Source: Burkholderia sp. (GTDB lineage: Bacteria > Pseudomonadota > Gammaproteobacteria > Burkholderiales > Burkholderiaceae). Taken from it: a stretch of DNA of 64,000 nucleotides. Positions 45,725 to 55,440 of the stretch are shown piece by piece (position 1 is the stretch's first letter; each line of letters opens with the position of its first letter). Where the stretch lies: assembly GCA_031253835.1 (NCBI GenBank), contig JAIRVP010000022.1:1-64000 (forward strand), given 5' to 3'. The notes under the pieces are model-generated. The model was not told where the DNA came from. It worked only from the letters and a program-made list of their open reading frames with translations, and did not search any database. A program made the translations under genes and the position numbers.

Positions 45725-47260
45725 TCAGTTCTCGCCCAGCTTCGCCGCGAGCGACTGCACCTGCTGCACGTTCGCGTGAACGGCCTGTGCGAGACGCGTA
45801 CCGTAGTCGGCATCGGCCTTGTAGAAGTACGACAGCATCGCGTACTGGTTTTGCGCGTTCTTCACCTGGCCGAGATCGCCGGACAACGCAGTGACGAGAT
45901 CGTCCTTGTCCTGTTGCGACAGGCCGCGGTAGTACTCGCCGGCCTGACGGAACAGCAGCTTCTTGTGGATCGCTTCCTGTTGCGTCGTGCCGTTGAGCGT
46001 CATGCGCACGGACTTGTACTGCGGATCCTGCGCGAGTTCGTGCTGCGTCGACGGCTCGTAGTTCACCTCGCCCTTGCGGTCGCCGGCATTCATCCTGCCG
46101 TCCTGGTTGTTGTTGACCACCGGCACGACAGGGCGGTTGATCGGCAGGTCCTGGTAGTTCGCGCCGAGGCGGTACATCTGCGTGTCGGCATACGCGAACA
46201 GGCGATCCTGCAGCATCCGGTCTTCCGACGGCTCGATGCCCGGCACGAGCCGCGACGGCGCGAACGCCGATTCCTCGGTCGACTGGAAGTAGTTGTCGGG
46301 CACGCGATTGAGCGTCATCGTGCCGATCTTGCGTTCAGGTACGCCGGTCCATACCTTCGTATCGTCCAGCGCGTCGAAGTCGAAGCGGTTCAGGTCCTTC
46401 GGCGCGAGCACCTGCACATACAGGTCCCATTTCGGGAAATCGCCTTGCTTCAGCGTGCCGTACAGGTCGTTGGTCATCATGTTCCAGTCGCGCCCGATCG
46501 ATGCGGCGATGTCCTGCGGACGCAGGCCGTGCACGCCTTGCTGGCTCTTCCAGTGGAACTTCACGTAGTGCACGTCGCCTTGCGCGTTGACGAACTTGAA
46601 CGCATGCACCGCGAAGCCGTCCATGCGGCGATACGAATCGGGCATGCCCGCCGTCGTGTACAGCATCGTCAGCATGTGGGTTGCTTCGGGCGTATGTGCG
46701 AAGAAGTCGAACGCGAGGTTCGGATCCTGCACGCCGGTCACGGCGCTCGGCTTGTTCGCATGAACGAAGTCGGGGAACTTGATGCCGTCGCGAATGAAGA
46801 ACACGGGCAGGTTGATGCCGACCATGTCCCAGTTGCCCTGCTGCGTATAGAACTTCACCGCGAAGCCGCGCGGATCGCGCGCCTGCTCGGGCGAGCCGCG
46901 ATAGCCCATCACGGTGGAGAAGCGCACGAACACCGGTGTGCGGGTGCCTGGCGTAAAGACCTTCGCTTTCGTCAGGTCGGAGATGTCGGCGCTCGGCACG
47001 AACTCGCCGAATGCGCCGGTGCCGCGCGCATGCACGACGCGTTCCGGAATGCGCTCGCGGTCGAAGCGCTGCAGTTTCTCGATGAGCGCGGAGTCCTGCA
47101 GCAACACGGGGCCGGCGGGGCCGGCCGTCTGCGAATTCTGGTTGTCGCCGACGGGCGCACCCGTGTCGCGCGTGAGTTCGGCGGCGTACGGAGAAGCGGA
47201 GAGGGCAACGCAGATTGCGGCAACTGCGTGCCGCAGCACGCGATGGGAGGATGAGGACAT
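45725..47260 (-). CDS. katB: periplasmic catalase KatB
   Basis: This 511-aa clade 3-type small-subunit haem catalase has a signal peptide (about 1 to 27). Catalytic His77 is in RVVHARGTGAFGEF, Asn150 is in QGNWDMVGINLPVFF, and the haem-ligand Tyr is near 356 in RLFAYADTQMYRLG. It destroys hydrogen peroxide in the periplasm. It precedes ankB in the same orientation, matching the Pseudomonas katB-ankB pair. An OxyR-like site upstream suggests induction by peroxide. Confidence 0.95.
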   Translation of the reverse strand: MSSSSHRVLRHAVAAICVALSASPYAAELTRDTGAPVGDNQNSQTAGPAGPVLLQDSALIEKLQRFDRERIPERVVHARGTGAFGEFVPSADISDLTKAKVFTPGTRTPVFVRFSTVMGYRGSPEQARDPRGFAVKFYTQQGNWDMVGINLPVFFIRDGIKFPDFVHANKPSAVTGVQDPNLAFDFFAHTPEATHMLTMLYTTAGMPDSYRRMDGFAVHAFKFVNAQGDVHYVKFHWKSQQGVHGLRPQDIAASIGRDWNMMTNDLYGTLKQGDFPKWDLYVQVLAPKDLNRFDFDALDDTKVWTGVPERKIGTMTLNRVPDNYFQSTEESAFAPSRLVPGIEPSEDRMLQDRLFAYADTQMYRLGANYQDLPINRPVVPVVNNNQDGRMNAGDRKGEVNYEPSTQHELAQDPQYKSVRMTLNGTTQQEAIHKKLLFRQAGEYYRGLSQQDKDDLVTALSGDLGQVKNAQNQYAMLSYFYKADADYGTRLAQAVHANVQQVQSLAAKLGEN

Positions 47261-47336
47261 GACGATGGAACTCCTTGAATCCGATCGGTGGTGGGGAAGC
47301 CGACTGAATTAGAAGAGATCGTCAGATGATTGGCTA

Positions 47337-47373
47337 ATTGATATTCGATATGTTTTCGATAGCCGAGGTGTCG
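47337..47373 (-). promoter_or_regulatory. possible OxyR binding site upstream of katB
   Basis: Read on the minus strand, four tetrads spaced by exactly seven bases occur: CGAC, CTAT, ATAT, CAAT. The OxyR consensus is ATAG-N7-CTAT-N7-ATAG-N7-CTAT; one tetrad is exact, two have one mismatch and the first is poor. The site ends about 77 bases before the katB start, a fitting position for activation. Confidence 0.4.
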
Positions 47374-47486
47374 AAGTGGCGCGGGCCGTGCTCGTTGGGA
47401 ACGAAACGAATCAGTATTGTTGCGCGCGCAATGAGTTGTTGCAGCGCGCGTGATGCAGCGATCGTGCATCATGCGCGCCGGCATCG

Positions 47487-48974
47487 TTACCCTGCGTTCG
47501 CCTGCCAGCCGAGCCCGAGGCTCTTCTGCACCGACACGTAGTCCTTGAGCAGCTCGGCTTGCCCGGCGATCACGTTCTGTTGCGCGGACAGCGCTTCACG
47601 TTGCGTATCGAGCAGGTCGATCATCGACGCGACACCCGCGCGATAGCGCTCGTCCATCAGCGAGCGCGAATGCACGGCCGACGTCTGCACCTTCGTCAAC
47701 GCGACGACGTGCTCGCGCTGATGCCCGTATCGCTGCAATGCCGTGTTGGCATCCTGCAAGGCGCCGAGCACGGCCTTCTGATAATTCGCTTCCGCTTCGT
47801 CGCGCGACGCTTCGGCTGCCCGTACTGCGCCGCGCGTACGCCCGAAGTCGAGGATGTTCCATTGCAGGTACGGCGCGCCGACCCACGTGAAATTCTGCTT
47901 GCGGAACAGGTGGCCGGGGTCCGTCGCGCTGAAGCCGAGATCGCCGAGCAGCGTGACCTTCGGGAAGTAGTCGGCCACATGCTCGCCGATCTGCGCATTG
48001 CTCGACGCGAGCCGGCGCTCGGCCGCGCGAATGTCGGGGCGCTGCTTCAGCAGCGTCGCCGGATCGCCGATCGCGACGTTGCCGGGCAGCGTCGGCAGCG
48101 GCGCGTCCGCGGTCGACAGCGCCGCGTCGAGCGCGCCCGGTGCGCGGCCCGTCAGGATCGCGAGCCGGTCGAGCGATTCCGTCACCTGCGCGTCGAGCGG
48201 GATCAGCGACGCACGCGTGTTCTCGACCTGCGTCGTCAGGCGCTCGATGTCCGCATCGGCCGCGACGCCGCGCGCGCGGCGCTGCTGCGTGAGTTCGAGC
48301 ATCTTCTGCTGCAACTCGGCGGTGCGCTGCGACAGTGCGAGCCGTTGCTGCTGGTCGCGCAGGTCGACGTACGCATTCGCGACTTCGGCGGCGATCGACA
48401 CCTGCGTATCGGCGAGATCGGCATCGACGGCTTCGGCCTGCGCGGATGCGGCTTCAACCGCACGACGTGTGCCGCCGAACAGGTCGATTTCCCAAGTTGC
48501 GTCGAAGCCGGCCGAATAGAGCTGCAGCGGGCCCGAGCCGCCCAGCGACGGCGACGTGCCGCTCGACGGGTTCGACCCGTTCGACGGCAGCAGCGAACCG
48601 AGCGCGCTGACGTCCGGTTCGCGCATGCGGATGGCCGCGGCGGTGGCCGACGCTTTCGGCAGCTGGGCCGCGCGCTGTTGCGACAGCTGCGCGCGCGATG
48701 CGCGCAAGCGTGCCTGTGCCGCGTGCAGGTCGGGGTTGTACACGAGCGCGGCGGTGATCAGGTCGTCGAGCTGGCGATCGTTCAGCGCGTGCCACCACGC
48801 GCTCGGTGCGGGCGCGGTGGAGTCGATGCCGGCGGCCGGCGCGCGCACGAAGGTCGGTGCATCGGGTGCGGCGGGCGCGCCGCGATAGTCGGGGCCGACC
48901 GTGCAGCCGGCGAGCAGGCACGCGGCCGCACACAGCGTGAGCGCAGGGCGGCGGGGCAGGGAGAAGGGTTTCAT
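47487..48974 (-). CDS. outer membrane efflux lipoprotein (NodT family) of an Emr-type pump
   Basis: This 495-aa TolC-like lipoprotein has a signal peptide with lipobox LAGC (Cys24). Both outer-membrane-factor repeats are seen (RASRAQLSQQRAAQLPKASA; RPDIRAAERRLASSNAQIGE). It completes a tripartite system with the MFS transporter (13 bases upstream) and the adaptor. It is a second, separate efflux channel from the one in the RND operon and the two differ clearly in sequence. Confidence 0.92.
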   Translation of the reverse strand: MKPFSLPRRPALTLCAAACLLAGCTVGPDYRGAPAAPDAPTFVRAPAAGIDSTAPAPSAWWHALNDRQLDDLITAALVYNPDLHAAQARLRASRAQLSQQRAAQLPKASATAAAIRMREPDVSALGSLLPSNGSNPSSGTSPSLGGSGPLQLYSAGFDATWEIDLFGGTRRAVEAASAQAEAVDADLADTQVSIAAEVANAYVDLRDQQQRLALSQRTAELQQKMLELTQQRRARGVAADADIERLTTQVENTRASLIPLDAQVTESLDRLAILTGRAPGALDAALSTADAPLPTLPGNVAIGDPATLLKQRPDIRAAERRLASSNAQIGEHVADYFPKVTLLGDLGFSATDPGHLFRKQNFTWVGAPYLQWNILDFGRTRGAVRAAEASRDEAEANYQKAVLGALQDANTALQRYGHQREHVVALTKVQTSAVHSRSLMDERYRAGVASMIDLLDTQREALSAQQNVIAGQAELLKDYVSVQKSLGLGWQANAG

Positions 48975-48987
48975 CGCGTAAGACGGT

Positions 48988-50574
48988 TCAATGGCCGGAC
49001 GACATCGGTTGCGGGCCGCGCGGCGTTCTCAGCAGCAGCGCGAGCGGCACGCAGGCGAGCAGCGCGAGGCCCAGCAGATAAAAGGTTTCGGAGTAGGTCA
49101 TCACGACGGCCTGGATCTGGATCTGCTGTGCCAGCTGTCCGAGCGCGCGCATGTTCGAATATGCGAGATCGCCGGTATGTGAAAACCAGTTGGACGCATA
49201 GGCCGACAGCCGGTCCTGCCCGATCAGCGAGTTCGCGGTTACCGATTCGCGGAGCGCGGCCGTATGGAAGGTCGTGCGCCGGTCGATCACGGTGCCGATG
49301 ATCGCAAGCCCGATCGAGCCGCCGAGGTTGCGCGCCATGTTGTAGAGCCCGGCCGCATCGCCCGAGTCTTCGCGCGCGACGGCCGCCATCGATGCCTGGT
49401 TGAGCGGCATCATCGCGAGCATCTGCGCGACGCCGCGGATCAGCTGCGACCACACGAAGTCGTGGCCGACGCTCTGCGCGGTCAGGCTGATGTCGAGCAT
49501 GCAGCTCAGGCAGAACAGCAACAGCCCCGAGATCACGAGGATGCGGAAATCGACCTTGCCGAGCAGGCGCGGCAGGATCGGCATCACGAGAAAGGCCGGC
49601 AGCCCCGACAGCAGCATGATCGCGCCGGCCTGTTCCGCGTTGTAGCCGGCGACGATCGCGAGGAACTGCGGCAGCAGGTAGGACACGCCGTACAACCCGG
49701 CGCCGACCGCGGACACGATCACGATCACGCTCGCGTAGCGCGGGTTGCGCATCAGCGACAGCCGCATGATCGGCCGTTTCGCGAAGCGCTGCGACAGTGC
49801 GATCAGGACCATCCCGGCAAACGACACGATGCTCAGCGTGACGATCATCTGCGACTCGAACCAGCGCTCGCGCTGGCCTTCCTCGAGCACGACGGTCAGC
49901 GAGCTCAGGCCGATCGTGAGGCCGAAGATGCCGAGCCAGTCCGCGTTGAAGAACGAATGCCATTGCGGTCGGTCCGACGGCAGCCCGAACACCAGCAGCG
50001 CCATCAGCAGCAGGCACACGGGCAGGTTCAGGAAGAAGCACCAGCTCCAGCTCACGTTCTCCGCGAGCCAGCCGCCGAGCACGGGGCCGAACAGCGGCCC
50101 GAGCAGCACGATCAGGCCGAACAGCGTCATCCCGACCGGCAACTGCGACAGCGGCAGCCGCGTGCGGATGATCGTCTGCGCGGTCGGGATCAGCGCGCCG
50201 CCCGTGAAGCCCTGGCCGATCCGGCCGGCGATCATCATCGGCAGCGAGTGCGACCAGCCGCACATCATCGAGAACGCGATGAACAGCGCGGAGTTCGTCA
50301 GCAGGAAATTGCGCAACCCGAACACGCGCGTGAGCCATGCGGCGAGCGGGATCATCACGATTTCCGACATCAGGTAGCCGGTCGAGATCCACGTGCCTTC
50401 GGTGCCGGTCGCGCCGATTTCACCCTGGATCTGCGGCAGCGCGGAGTTCGTGATCGAGATGTCGAGCGTCGCCATCAGCGCGCCGAGCGCGCCGGCCGCG
50501 ACCGCGATCCAGTCGGTGACGCTCGCGCGGCCCTCGTGCGGCGGCGCGGGCATCGTGGCGGACGTATCAGCCAT
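48988..50574 (-). CDS. emrB: EmrB-type MFS drug transporter (DHA2, 14 TM)
   Basis: This 528-aa major facilitator has about 14 predicted membrane segments and the DHA2 family marks: DISITNSALPQIQGE in segment 1 and GWISTGYLMSE-like (EGTWISTGYLMSEIVMIPL). It also has the motif around GRIGQGFTGGALIP. It pumps drugs with the proton gradient through the adaptor and outer membrane channel. Its start overlaps the end of the adaptor gene by eight bases, so the two are translated together. Confidence 0.93.
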   Translation of the reverse strand: MADTSATMPAPPHEGRASVTDWIAVAAGALGALMATLDISITNSALPQIQGEIGATGTEGTWISTGYLMSEIVMIPLAAWLTRVFGLRNFLLTNSALFIAFSMMCGWSHSLPMMIAGRIGQGFTGGALIPTAQTIIRTRLPLSQLPVGMTLFGLIVLLGPLFGPVLGGWLAENVSWSWCFFLNLPVCLLLMALLVFGLPSDRPQWHSFFNADWLGIFGLTIGLSSLTVVLEEGQRERWFESQMIVTLSIVSFAGMVLIALSQRFAKRPIMRLSLMRNPRYASVIVIVSAVGAGLYGVSYLLPQFLAIVAGYNAEQAGAIMLLSGLPAFLVMPILPRLLGKVDFRILVISGLLLFCLSCMLDISLTAQSVGHDFVWSQLIRGVAQMLAMMPLNQASMAAVAREDSGDAAGLYNMARNLGGSIGLAIIGTVIDRRTTFHTAALRESVTANSLIGQDRLSAYASNWFSHTGDLAYSNMRALGQLAQQIQIQAVVMTYSETFYLLGLALLACVPLALLLRTPRGPQPMSSGH

Positions 50575-51691
50575 GGCGCTTCTCGTCGCCGGCCGAGCGC
50601 GTGTCGACGTCGACCGTCACCGACAGCCCCGGCAGCAGCATGCGTTGCGTGCGGGCGTTCGAATCGAGACGGATGCGTACCGGCACGCGCTGGACGATCT
50701 TCGTGAAGTTGCCGGTCGCGTTCTCGGGCGGCAGCAGCGCGAACTGCGCGCCGGTGCCGGGCGCGAAGCTGTCGACGACGCCGGACAGTGCGCCGTCCGG
50801 CAGCGCGTCGACATGCAGCGACACGGGCTGGCCGATGCGCATGTTGCCGATCTGCGTTTCCTTGAAGTTCGCGACGAGATAGATCGAGTCGACCGGCACG
50901 ACGGTCAGCAGCCGCGTGCCGGGCTGCACGTACTGGCCGACGCGCACCGTGCGATCGCCGACGCGGCCGGCGAGCGTGCTGCGCACGATCGTGTTGTCGA
51001 GATCGAGCTGCGATTGCGCGGCGCTGGCCTGTGCGGCCTCGAGCTGCGCGCGTGCCTGCTGGCGCTGCGCGGTGAACGACGCGATCTGCGTGCGCGCGGC
51101 GGCGATCGACGCGTTGTTCGCGGCCAGCGTCGCGGCGGCCTGGTCGCGCGTGCTCTTCAGGTCGGCGACGCGTTCGTGCGTTTCCGCGCCGGTCGCCGCG
51201 AGCGGTGCATAGCGCGTGTATTCGTCGCTGGCGTGCTGCGCGTTGATGCGCGACACCTTCGCCTGCGCATCGGCCTGTTCGAGATTCGCGTGCTGCTGGC
51301 TGATGTCGGCTTCGGCGCGCGCGATGTCCGCACGGCGGGCGTCGACGGTCGCGAGCGCCTGCGCGAGAGCGACCTGGTACTGGCGGACGTCGAGCCGCAC
51401 GAGCGGATCGCCGGCCTTCACGGGCTGGTTGTCGCGCACGTAGACGTCGGTCACGTAGCCGGCGACCTTCGGCGCGGCAGTCATGCTGTCTGCCTGCAGG
51501 TACGCATCGTTGGTGCTTTCGATGAAGCGGCCGACCGTCCACCAGCGGCCGAGCCAGACGGCACCGCCGATGGCTGCGAGCACGGCGACGGCGAGCAGGA
51601 TGCGCAGCTTCGATCCGCCGTTTCCGTTGCGCGGCGTTGTTCCGTTTTCCTGACGATCTGCTTTCTGTGGCGGGTCTTGCGGCGTCGACAT
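50567..51691 (-). CDS. emrA: EmrA-type membrane fusion protein (HlyD family)
   Basis: This 374-aa adaptor has one N-terminal membrane segment (ILLAVAVLAAIGGAVWLG), a lipoyl domain (KVAGYVTDVYVRDNQPVKAGDPL), a long coiled-coil hairpin (about 105 to 210) and a barrel (VNFKETQIGNMRIGQPV-like). It links the MFS pump to the outer membrane factor. It is the first gene of the operon, and its promoter region carries the palindromic operator shared with the divergent TetR gene. Confidence 0.93.
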   Translation of the reverse strand: MSTPQDPPQKADRQENGTTPRNGNGGSKLRILLAVAVLAAIGGAVWLGRWWTVGRFIESTNDAYLQADSMTAAPKVAGYVTDVYVRDNQPVKAGDPLVRLDVRQYQVALAQALATVDARRADIARAEADISQQHANLEQADAQAKVSRINAQHASDEYTRYAPLAATGAETHERVADLKSTRDQAAATLAANNASIAAARTQIASFTAQRQQARAQLEAAQASAAQSQLDLDNTIVRSTLAGRVGDRTVRVGQYVQPGTRLLTVVPVDSIYLVANFKETQIGNMRIGQPVSLHVDALPDGALSGVVDSFAPGTGAQFALLPPENATGNFTKIVQRVPVRIRLDSNARTQRMLLPGLSVTVDVDTRSAGDEKRHG

Positions 51692-51703
51692 GCGGGATCC
51701 AAT

Positions 51704-51729
51704 TTATTCCAAGTGGAATAATTATTCCA
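51704..51729. promoter_or_regulatory. TetR operator, palindromic
   Basis: TTATTCCA-AG-TGGAATAA at 51704 to 51721 is a perfect 8-bp inverted repeat, and another TTATTCCA follows at 51722 to 51729. It lies in the 91-base gap between the divergent emrA and tetR genes and is very AT-rich against its surroundings. This is the natural binding site of the neighbouring TetR protein, which would repress both genes. Confidence 0.75.
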
Positions 51730-51782
51730 GTTGATAAAATTGTGTCAAGTAGAATGTCGATCGATCGAATGACGAGGAAGGC

Positions 51783-52619
51783 ATGAACGAAGCGAAGAAG
51801 CTGCGCCGTACGTCGGCGGGCGGCTACGCGCGCGGCGACGAAACGCGCCAGCGGATCATCGAGGCGGCAATCGAACTGTTCGGCGAACGCGGGTTCGCGG
51901 GCGCGTCGACGCGCGAGATCGCCGCGATGGCGGGCGTGAACGCGCCTGCGCTCCAGTACTACTTCGAGAACAAGGAAGGCGTGTACCGCGCGTGCGTGGA
52001 GACGATCGCGGAGAACGGCTGGGAGGTGTTCGCGCCCGCGGTCGGCCATGCGTGGGCGATGCTCGACGCGGACGCGGAGATCGACGTGCTGATCGACGCG
52101 TTCATCGGGTTGCTGCGCGCACTGTCGGACCGGATGTTCACCGCACCGAAGACGATGAACCAGCGGATGTTCTTCGCGCGCGAGCAGGGTGGCCAGGAGC
52201 CGGCGAGCGCGAGCGAAATCCTGATGACGCGCATGCGCAAGCCGCTCAACGACGTGACCGCCGAGCTGATCGGCCGCATTTCGGGGCGGCCGGCCGACGA
52301 TCCCGTCACGCGGTTGCGCGCGCTGAGCCTGTTCGGGCAGCTCACGGTATTCCACATCGCGCAGCGTTCGGCGCTGCAGTTGCTCGAGTGGGAGGCGTTC
52401 GACGGCGAGCGTTCGGCGCTGCTGATCGAGACGATCGCCGACCAGACGCGCGTGCTGCTCGAACAATGGCACGCGCAGCGCGACGCGCCGGCGGCCGGTG
52501 CGGAAAGCGCGGCGAAGCGCGGGCAGGGTGCCGCCGCGTCGAAACGCACGGCGAAACCGGGGACGGTGCCCCCCGCGGCGAAAAGCACGGCGCGCGTGAA
52601 GAAACCCGCCGCGCGTTGA
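51783..52619 (+). CDS. TetR-family repressor (CecR-like) of the Emr pump
   Basis: This 278-aa regulator has an N-terminal helix-turn-helix (AGASTREIAAMAGVNAPALQ, then YYFENKEGVYRAC) and a C-terminal ligand domain similar to the CecR/YbiH group (TAPKTMNQRMFFAREQ). It ends in a Lys/Ala/Pro-rich tail of about 40 residues that looks disordered. It is divergent from the emrA-emrB-OMF operon with a palindrome between them, so it is the likely drug-responsive repressor. Confidence 0.88.
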   Translation: MNEAKKLRRTSAGGYARGDETRQRIIEAAIELFGERGFAGASTREIAAMAGVNAPALQYYFENKEGVYRACVETIAENGWEVFAPAVGHAWAMLDADAEIDVLIDAFIGLLRALSDRMFTAPKTMNQRMFFAREQGGQEPASASEILMTRMRKPLNDVTAELIGRISGRPADDPVTRLRALSLFGQLTVFHIAQRSALQLLEWEAFDGERSALLIETIADQTRVLLEQWHAQRDAPAAGAESAAKRGQGAAASKRTAKPGTVPPAAKSTARVKKPAAR

Positions 52620-52646
52620 GCACGGCGCGCCACGCGCGCTGAACGG

Positions 52647-55112
52647 TCAGCCCGGCTTGCGCTCCCCGTTGCCGGGCGATGGCGGCCGGGGCGGCGTTCC
52701 TGCGGCATGGCCGGCGCCGTTTTCGCCTTCATTGTCACCGTTGCCCGCAGGCCGCGATCCGTCCGCATAGGCAACCAGGCTGCGCTGCGGATTGGCGATC
52801 CGGATCCCGCGCTCGCGGAAGGTCTCCGCGATCCGCCGGTTGAATTCACGCTGCACGCTCCAGCGCGTCGAGTCCGTGCACTGCATCTGACCGGCCAGCG
52901 CGAGCGCTGCGCCGTCGACCTGGTCGATCCCCCAGTAGCTGAAGTCCGACAGGATGCCGTCGTGGTACTTCGGATCGTCGCGCAACGCGGCGCCGATTTC
53001 CTTCAGCGTCGCGATCGCGCGATCGATGTCCTCGCCGTACGCGATGCTGACCTTGACGGCCGCGTTGCCGAGCCCGCGATTCGTATTGTTGACGGTCGTC
53101 ACCGAGCTGAACGGGATCGTGTACAGCGACCCGTCGCCCGCACGCAGCCGCACGGTGCGGATCGACAGGTATTCGACCGTGCCCGACACGCCGGCAAGCG
53201 TGACCCAGTCGCCGACCTGCATCGCGTTTTCCATCAGCAGGAAGATCCCGGTGATGAAATCCTGCACGAGCTTCTGCGAGCCGAAGCCGAGCGCGACGCC
53301 GAAGATGCTCGCACCGGCCAGCAGCGGGCCGACGTTCACGCCGAGCTGGCTGAGGCCCGTCAGCACGACGACGAGCGCGATCATCACGAACAGCAGCGAG
53401 CGCAGCATCGGCAGCAGCGTGCGCAGCCGCGCCGCGCGCACCAGGTTGCCTTCGCGTGTCCAGCGCTGCAGGCGGCGCTCGATCGCGATGTTCGCGGCCT
53501 CCCAGACGACGAGCGCGACGATCGCCGCGATCGCGATCGTCACCAACGCCGACGCGAGCCGGTGGCCGATCGTGCCCGTCTCGAACGCGCGGAAGACCGG
53601 CACGCCCCAGATCTGCAGCAACAGCACGAGGGTCACGATGCCGATCGCGCCCGAGACGATCTGGCGCAGCAGCGGGTAGTAGCGGTACGCGTGCAGATGG
53701 ACGAGCGTGCGGTCTTCGTCGCGGCCCTGGAACAGCCGCGCGAGCGCGCCGAACACGACGATCGACACCATCCGCATGCCGATCATCACGGCGATCGAGC
53801 GGCCGCCGAGCGTGATCAGCACGCGGTAGCCGTTGTGGACGTCGAGCGCCCACACGAACCACAGCGCCATCACGACGAAGACCGACACGGGCGCCCAGGC
53901 GTCCGCGAGCGCGTTGCCGATCACGGCGAAGGCCGGACGGTCCGCACCGGCCGCGCGAATCCGCGCGGCGACCGGCTGGCGGCACTGCAGGATCAGTATC
54001 GAGATCATCACGTGCCCGACGAGCGCGACGGCTTTCAGCAGCGCGACGTGACCGGCTTCGCTGAGGCCGAAGTTCGCGGCGATCTCGATCGCGGCCGTGC
54101 ACGCGCCGACCACGATCACGATCCGCGCGATCGAACGCTGCGCGAAATCGGCCCACGCGTCGCTGATGTGCACGAGCCGCAACTGCCGCGCATCGGGCTG
54201 GAAGAACAGCCGGCTGACGATCGTGACGAGCCGGCAGATCACGTAGATGTCGATCAGCGCTTCGAGCGCGGATTCGATCGGCGTGCCCGTATCGCCGATC
54301 AGCGACATCGTCAGGCTCGCGACGCCGACGAACACGAGCAGCGGCACCGCGCGCAGCGCGAGGCTGACGAGCGCGCGCGGCATCCGGTACAGCAGCGTGG
54401 AGTGACGCCGCGCGTGGCCTTGACCTTGGGATGAAGCCGGCGCGGCTTCGGCAGCATCGGTGGCGCCGGGCGGGACGGATGTGTCCGGCGGGGCGTCGTC
54501 GTCGGGTGTGACGGAATCGGGCACGGTGCGGCGTGATGTATCGGCGCGCCGCGCGGCCACGGCAGCCAGCGCGCGTCGCAACAGCCGCTTCGCGAACCAT
54601 TCGACGCAGAGCGCGGGCACGAGCACGGCGAGGATGATCCAGATCGCGTGCGCGAGATCGGCGCGCTCGTCGGCGCGCACCAGCCGGTCATGCCACCAGC
54701 TGCCGACCGAGCCGACATCGAGCAGCGAGCGCAGCGATTCCTTCAGCGCGCCGCCGATTTCGGTGGTCCAGCGCGACCCCTGGCGGACGAGCATCGACGC
54801 GAGGCCGTTCGACGTGAGGGCAGTCGGGGCAGTCGGGGCCGCGGCGGCCGATGCGCTGCCGGTCGCGGCCGCTTCGCTGGCCGTGACCGCGGGCGCACTC
54901 AATGCCCCGACGGCTGCGATCGCGCGCAGCGTCGTTTCGACCTGCGCGCGATCGCGCGGATTTTCGAGCACATTGAGTGCCTGCTGGGCCTGTTGCGGCG
55001 TCAGCGCGGGCGCGGTGCCGGAAGCGGCGGACGCAGCGGCGGGGGCGGGCGTGGCCGCATGGGCGGCCGATACGACGGCGGCAAGCAGCCAGCCGAGGAG
55101 GAAATGTCGCAT
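52647..55112 (-). CDS. large MscS-family mechanosensitive channel
   Basis: This 821-aa membrane protein has a signal peptide (about 1 to 19), an Ala-rich periplasmic region and about ten or more membrane segments. The C-terminal MscS pore and beta domain has LLAGASIFGVALGFGSQKLVQD (pore helix) and VGDWVTLAGVSGTVEYLSIRTVRLRAGDGSLYTIP. It is of the large YnaI/YbiO/MscK type that releases solutes upon osmotic downshock. A short Gly/Asn-rich tail follows. It sits on the opposite strand to the TetR gene and ends 27 bases from it, so they converge. Confidence 0.9.
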   Translation of the reverse strand: MRHFLLGWLLAAVVSAAHAATPAPAAASAASGTAPALTPQQAQQALNVLENPRDRAQVETTLRAIAAVGALSAPAVTASEAAATGSASAAAAPTAPTALTSNGLASMLVRQGSRWTTEIGGALKESLRSLLDVGSVGSWWHDRLVRADERADLAHAIWIILAVLVPALCVEWFAKRLLRRALAAVAARRADTSRRTVPDSVTPDDDAPPDTSVPPGATDAAEAAPASSQGQGHARRHSTLLYRMPRALVSLALRAVPLLVFVGVASLTMSLIGDTGTPIESALEALIDIYVICRLVTIVSRLFFQPDARQLRLVHISDAWADFAQRSIARIVIVVGACTAAIEIAANFGLSEAGHVALLKAVALVGHVMISILILQCRQPVAARIRAAGADRPAFAVIGNALADAWAPVSVFVVMALWFVWALDVHNGYRVLITLGGRSIAVMIGMRMVSIVVFGALARLFQGRDEDRTLVHLHAYRYYPLLRQIVSGAIGIVTLVLLLQIWGVPVFRAFETGTIGHRLASALVTIAIAAIVALVVWEAANIAIERRLQRWTREGNLVRAARLRTLLPMLRSLLFVMIALVVVLTGLSQLGVNVGPLLAGASIFGVALGFGSQKLVQDFITGIFLLMENAMQVGDWVTLAGVSGTVEYLSIRTVRLRAGDGSLYTIPFSSVTTVNNTNRGLGNAAVKVSIAYGEDIDRAIATLKEIGAALRDDPKYHDGILSDFSYWGIDQVDGAALALAGQMQCTDSTRWSVQREFNRRIAETFRERGIRIANPQRSLVAYADGSRPAGNGDNEGENGAGHAAGTPPRPPSPGNGERKPG

Positions 55113-55440
55113 GGAGTAGGCATGCGGGTGCGCATCGGCGCGCGGCCCGCCGGGCTGAACGAGGGACGGAAGTTAACATGATCGCGACCGGAGCCGAATA
55201 GTTCCGTCGACGACTATTCGAATCGGGCATGCGCGAGGCGGTGCGGGCGTTTGCGGCGCGCTCACGCAGGCAAGTGTCTGACGCAGGCTGCAGAGGGTTC
55301 GATAGTCGGGAGCGTCATGCTTGCTGAATCGTAAGGTGCTTGTAACACCCGTTTGCTCGTCGGAGACGAGCAGCACGCTGCCACGCGAGCACCTGCCCGA
55401 TCACGCATGACGCATTAGATGAATTCGGATTCCTGATGAA
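55113..55440. other. intergenic region without a gene
   Basis: About 330 bases between the MscS-like gene start and the end of the LLM oxidoreductase gene. It must hold the MscS promoter (near 55180 to 55330). No RNA, repeat or coding frame stands out. Confidence 0.45.
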
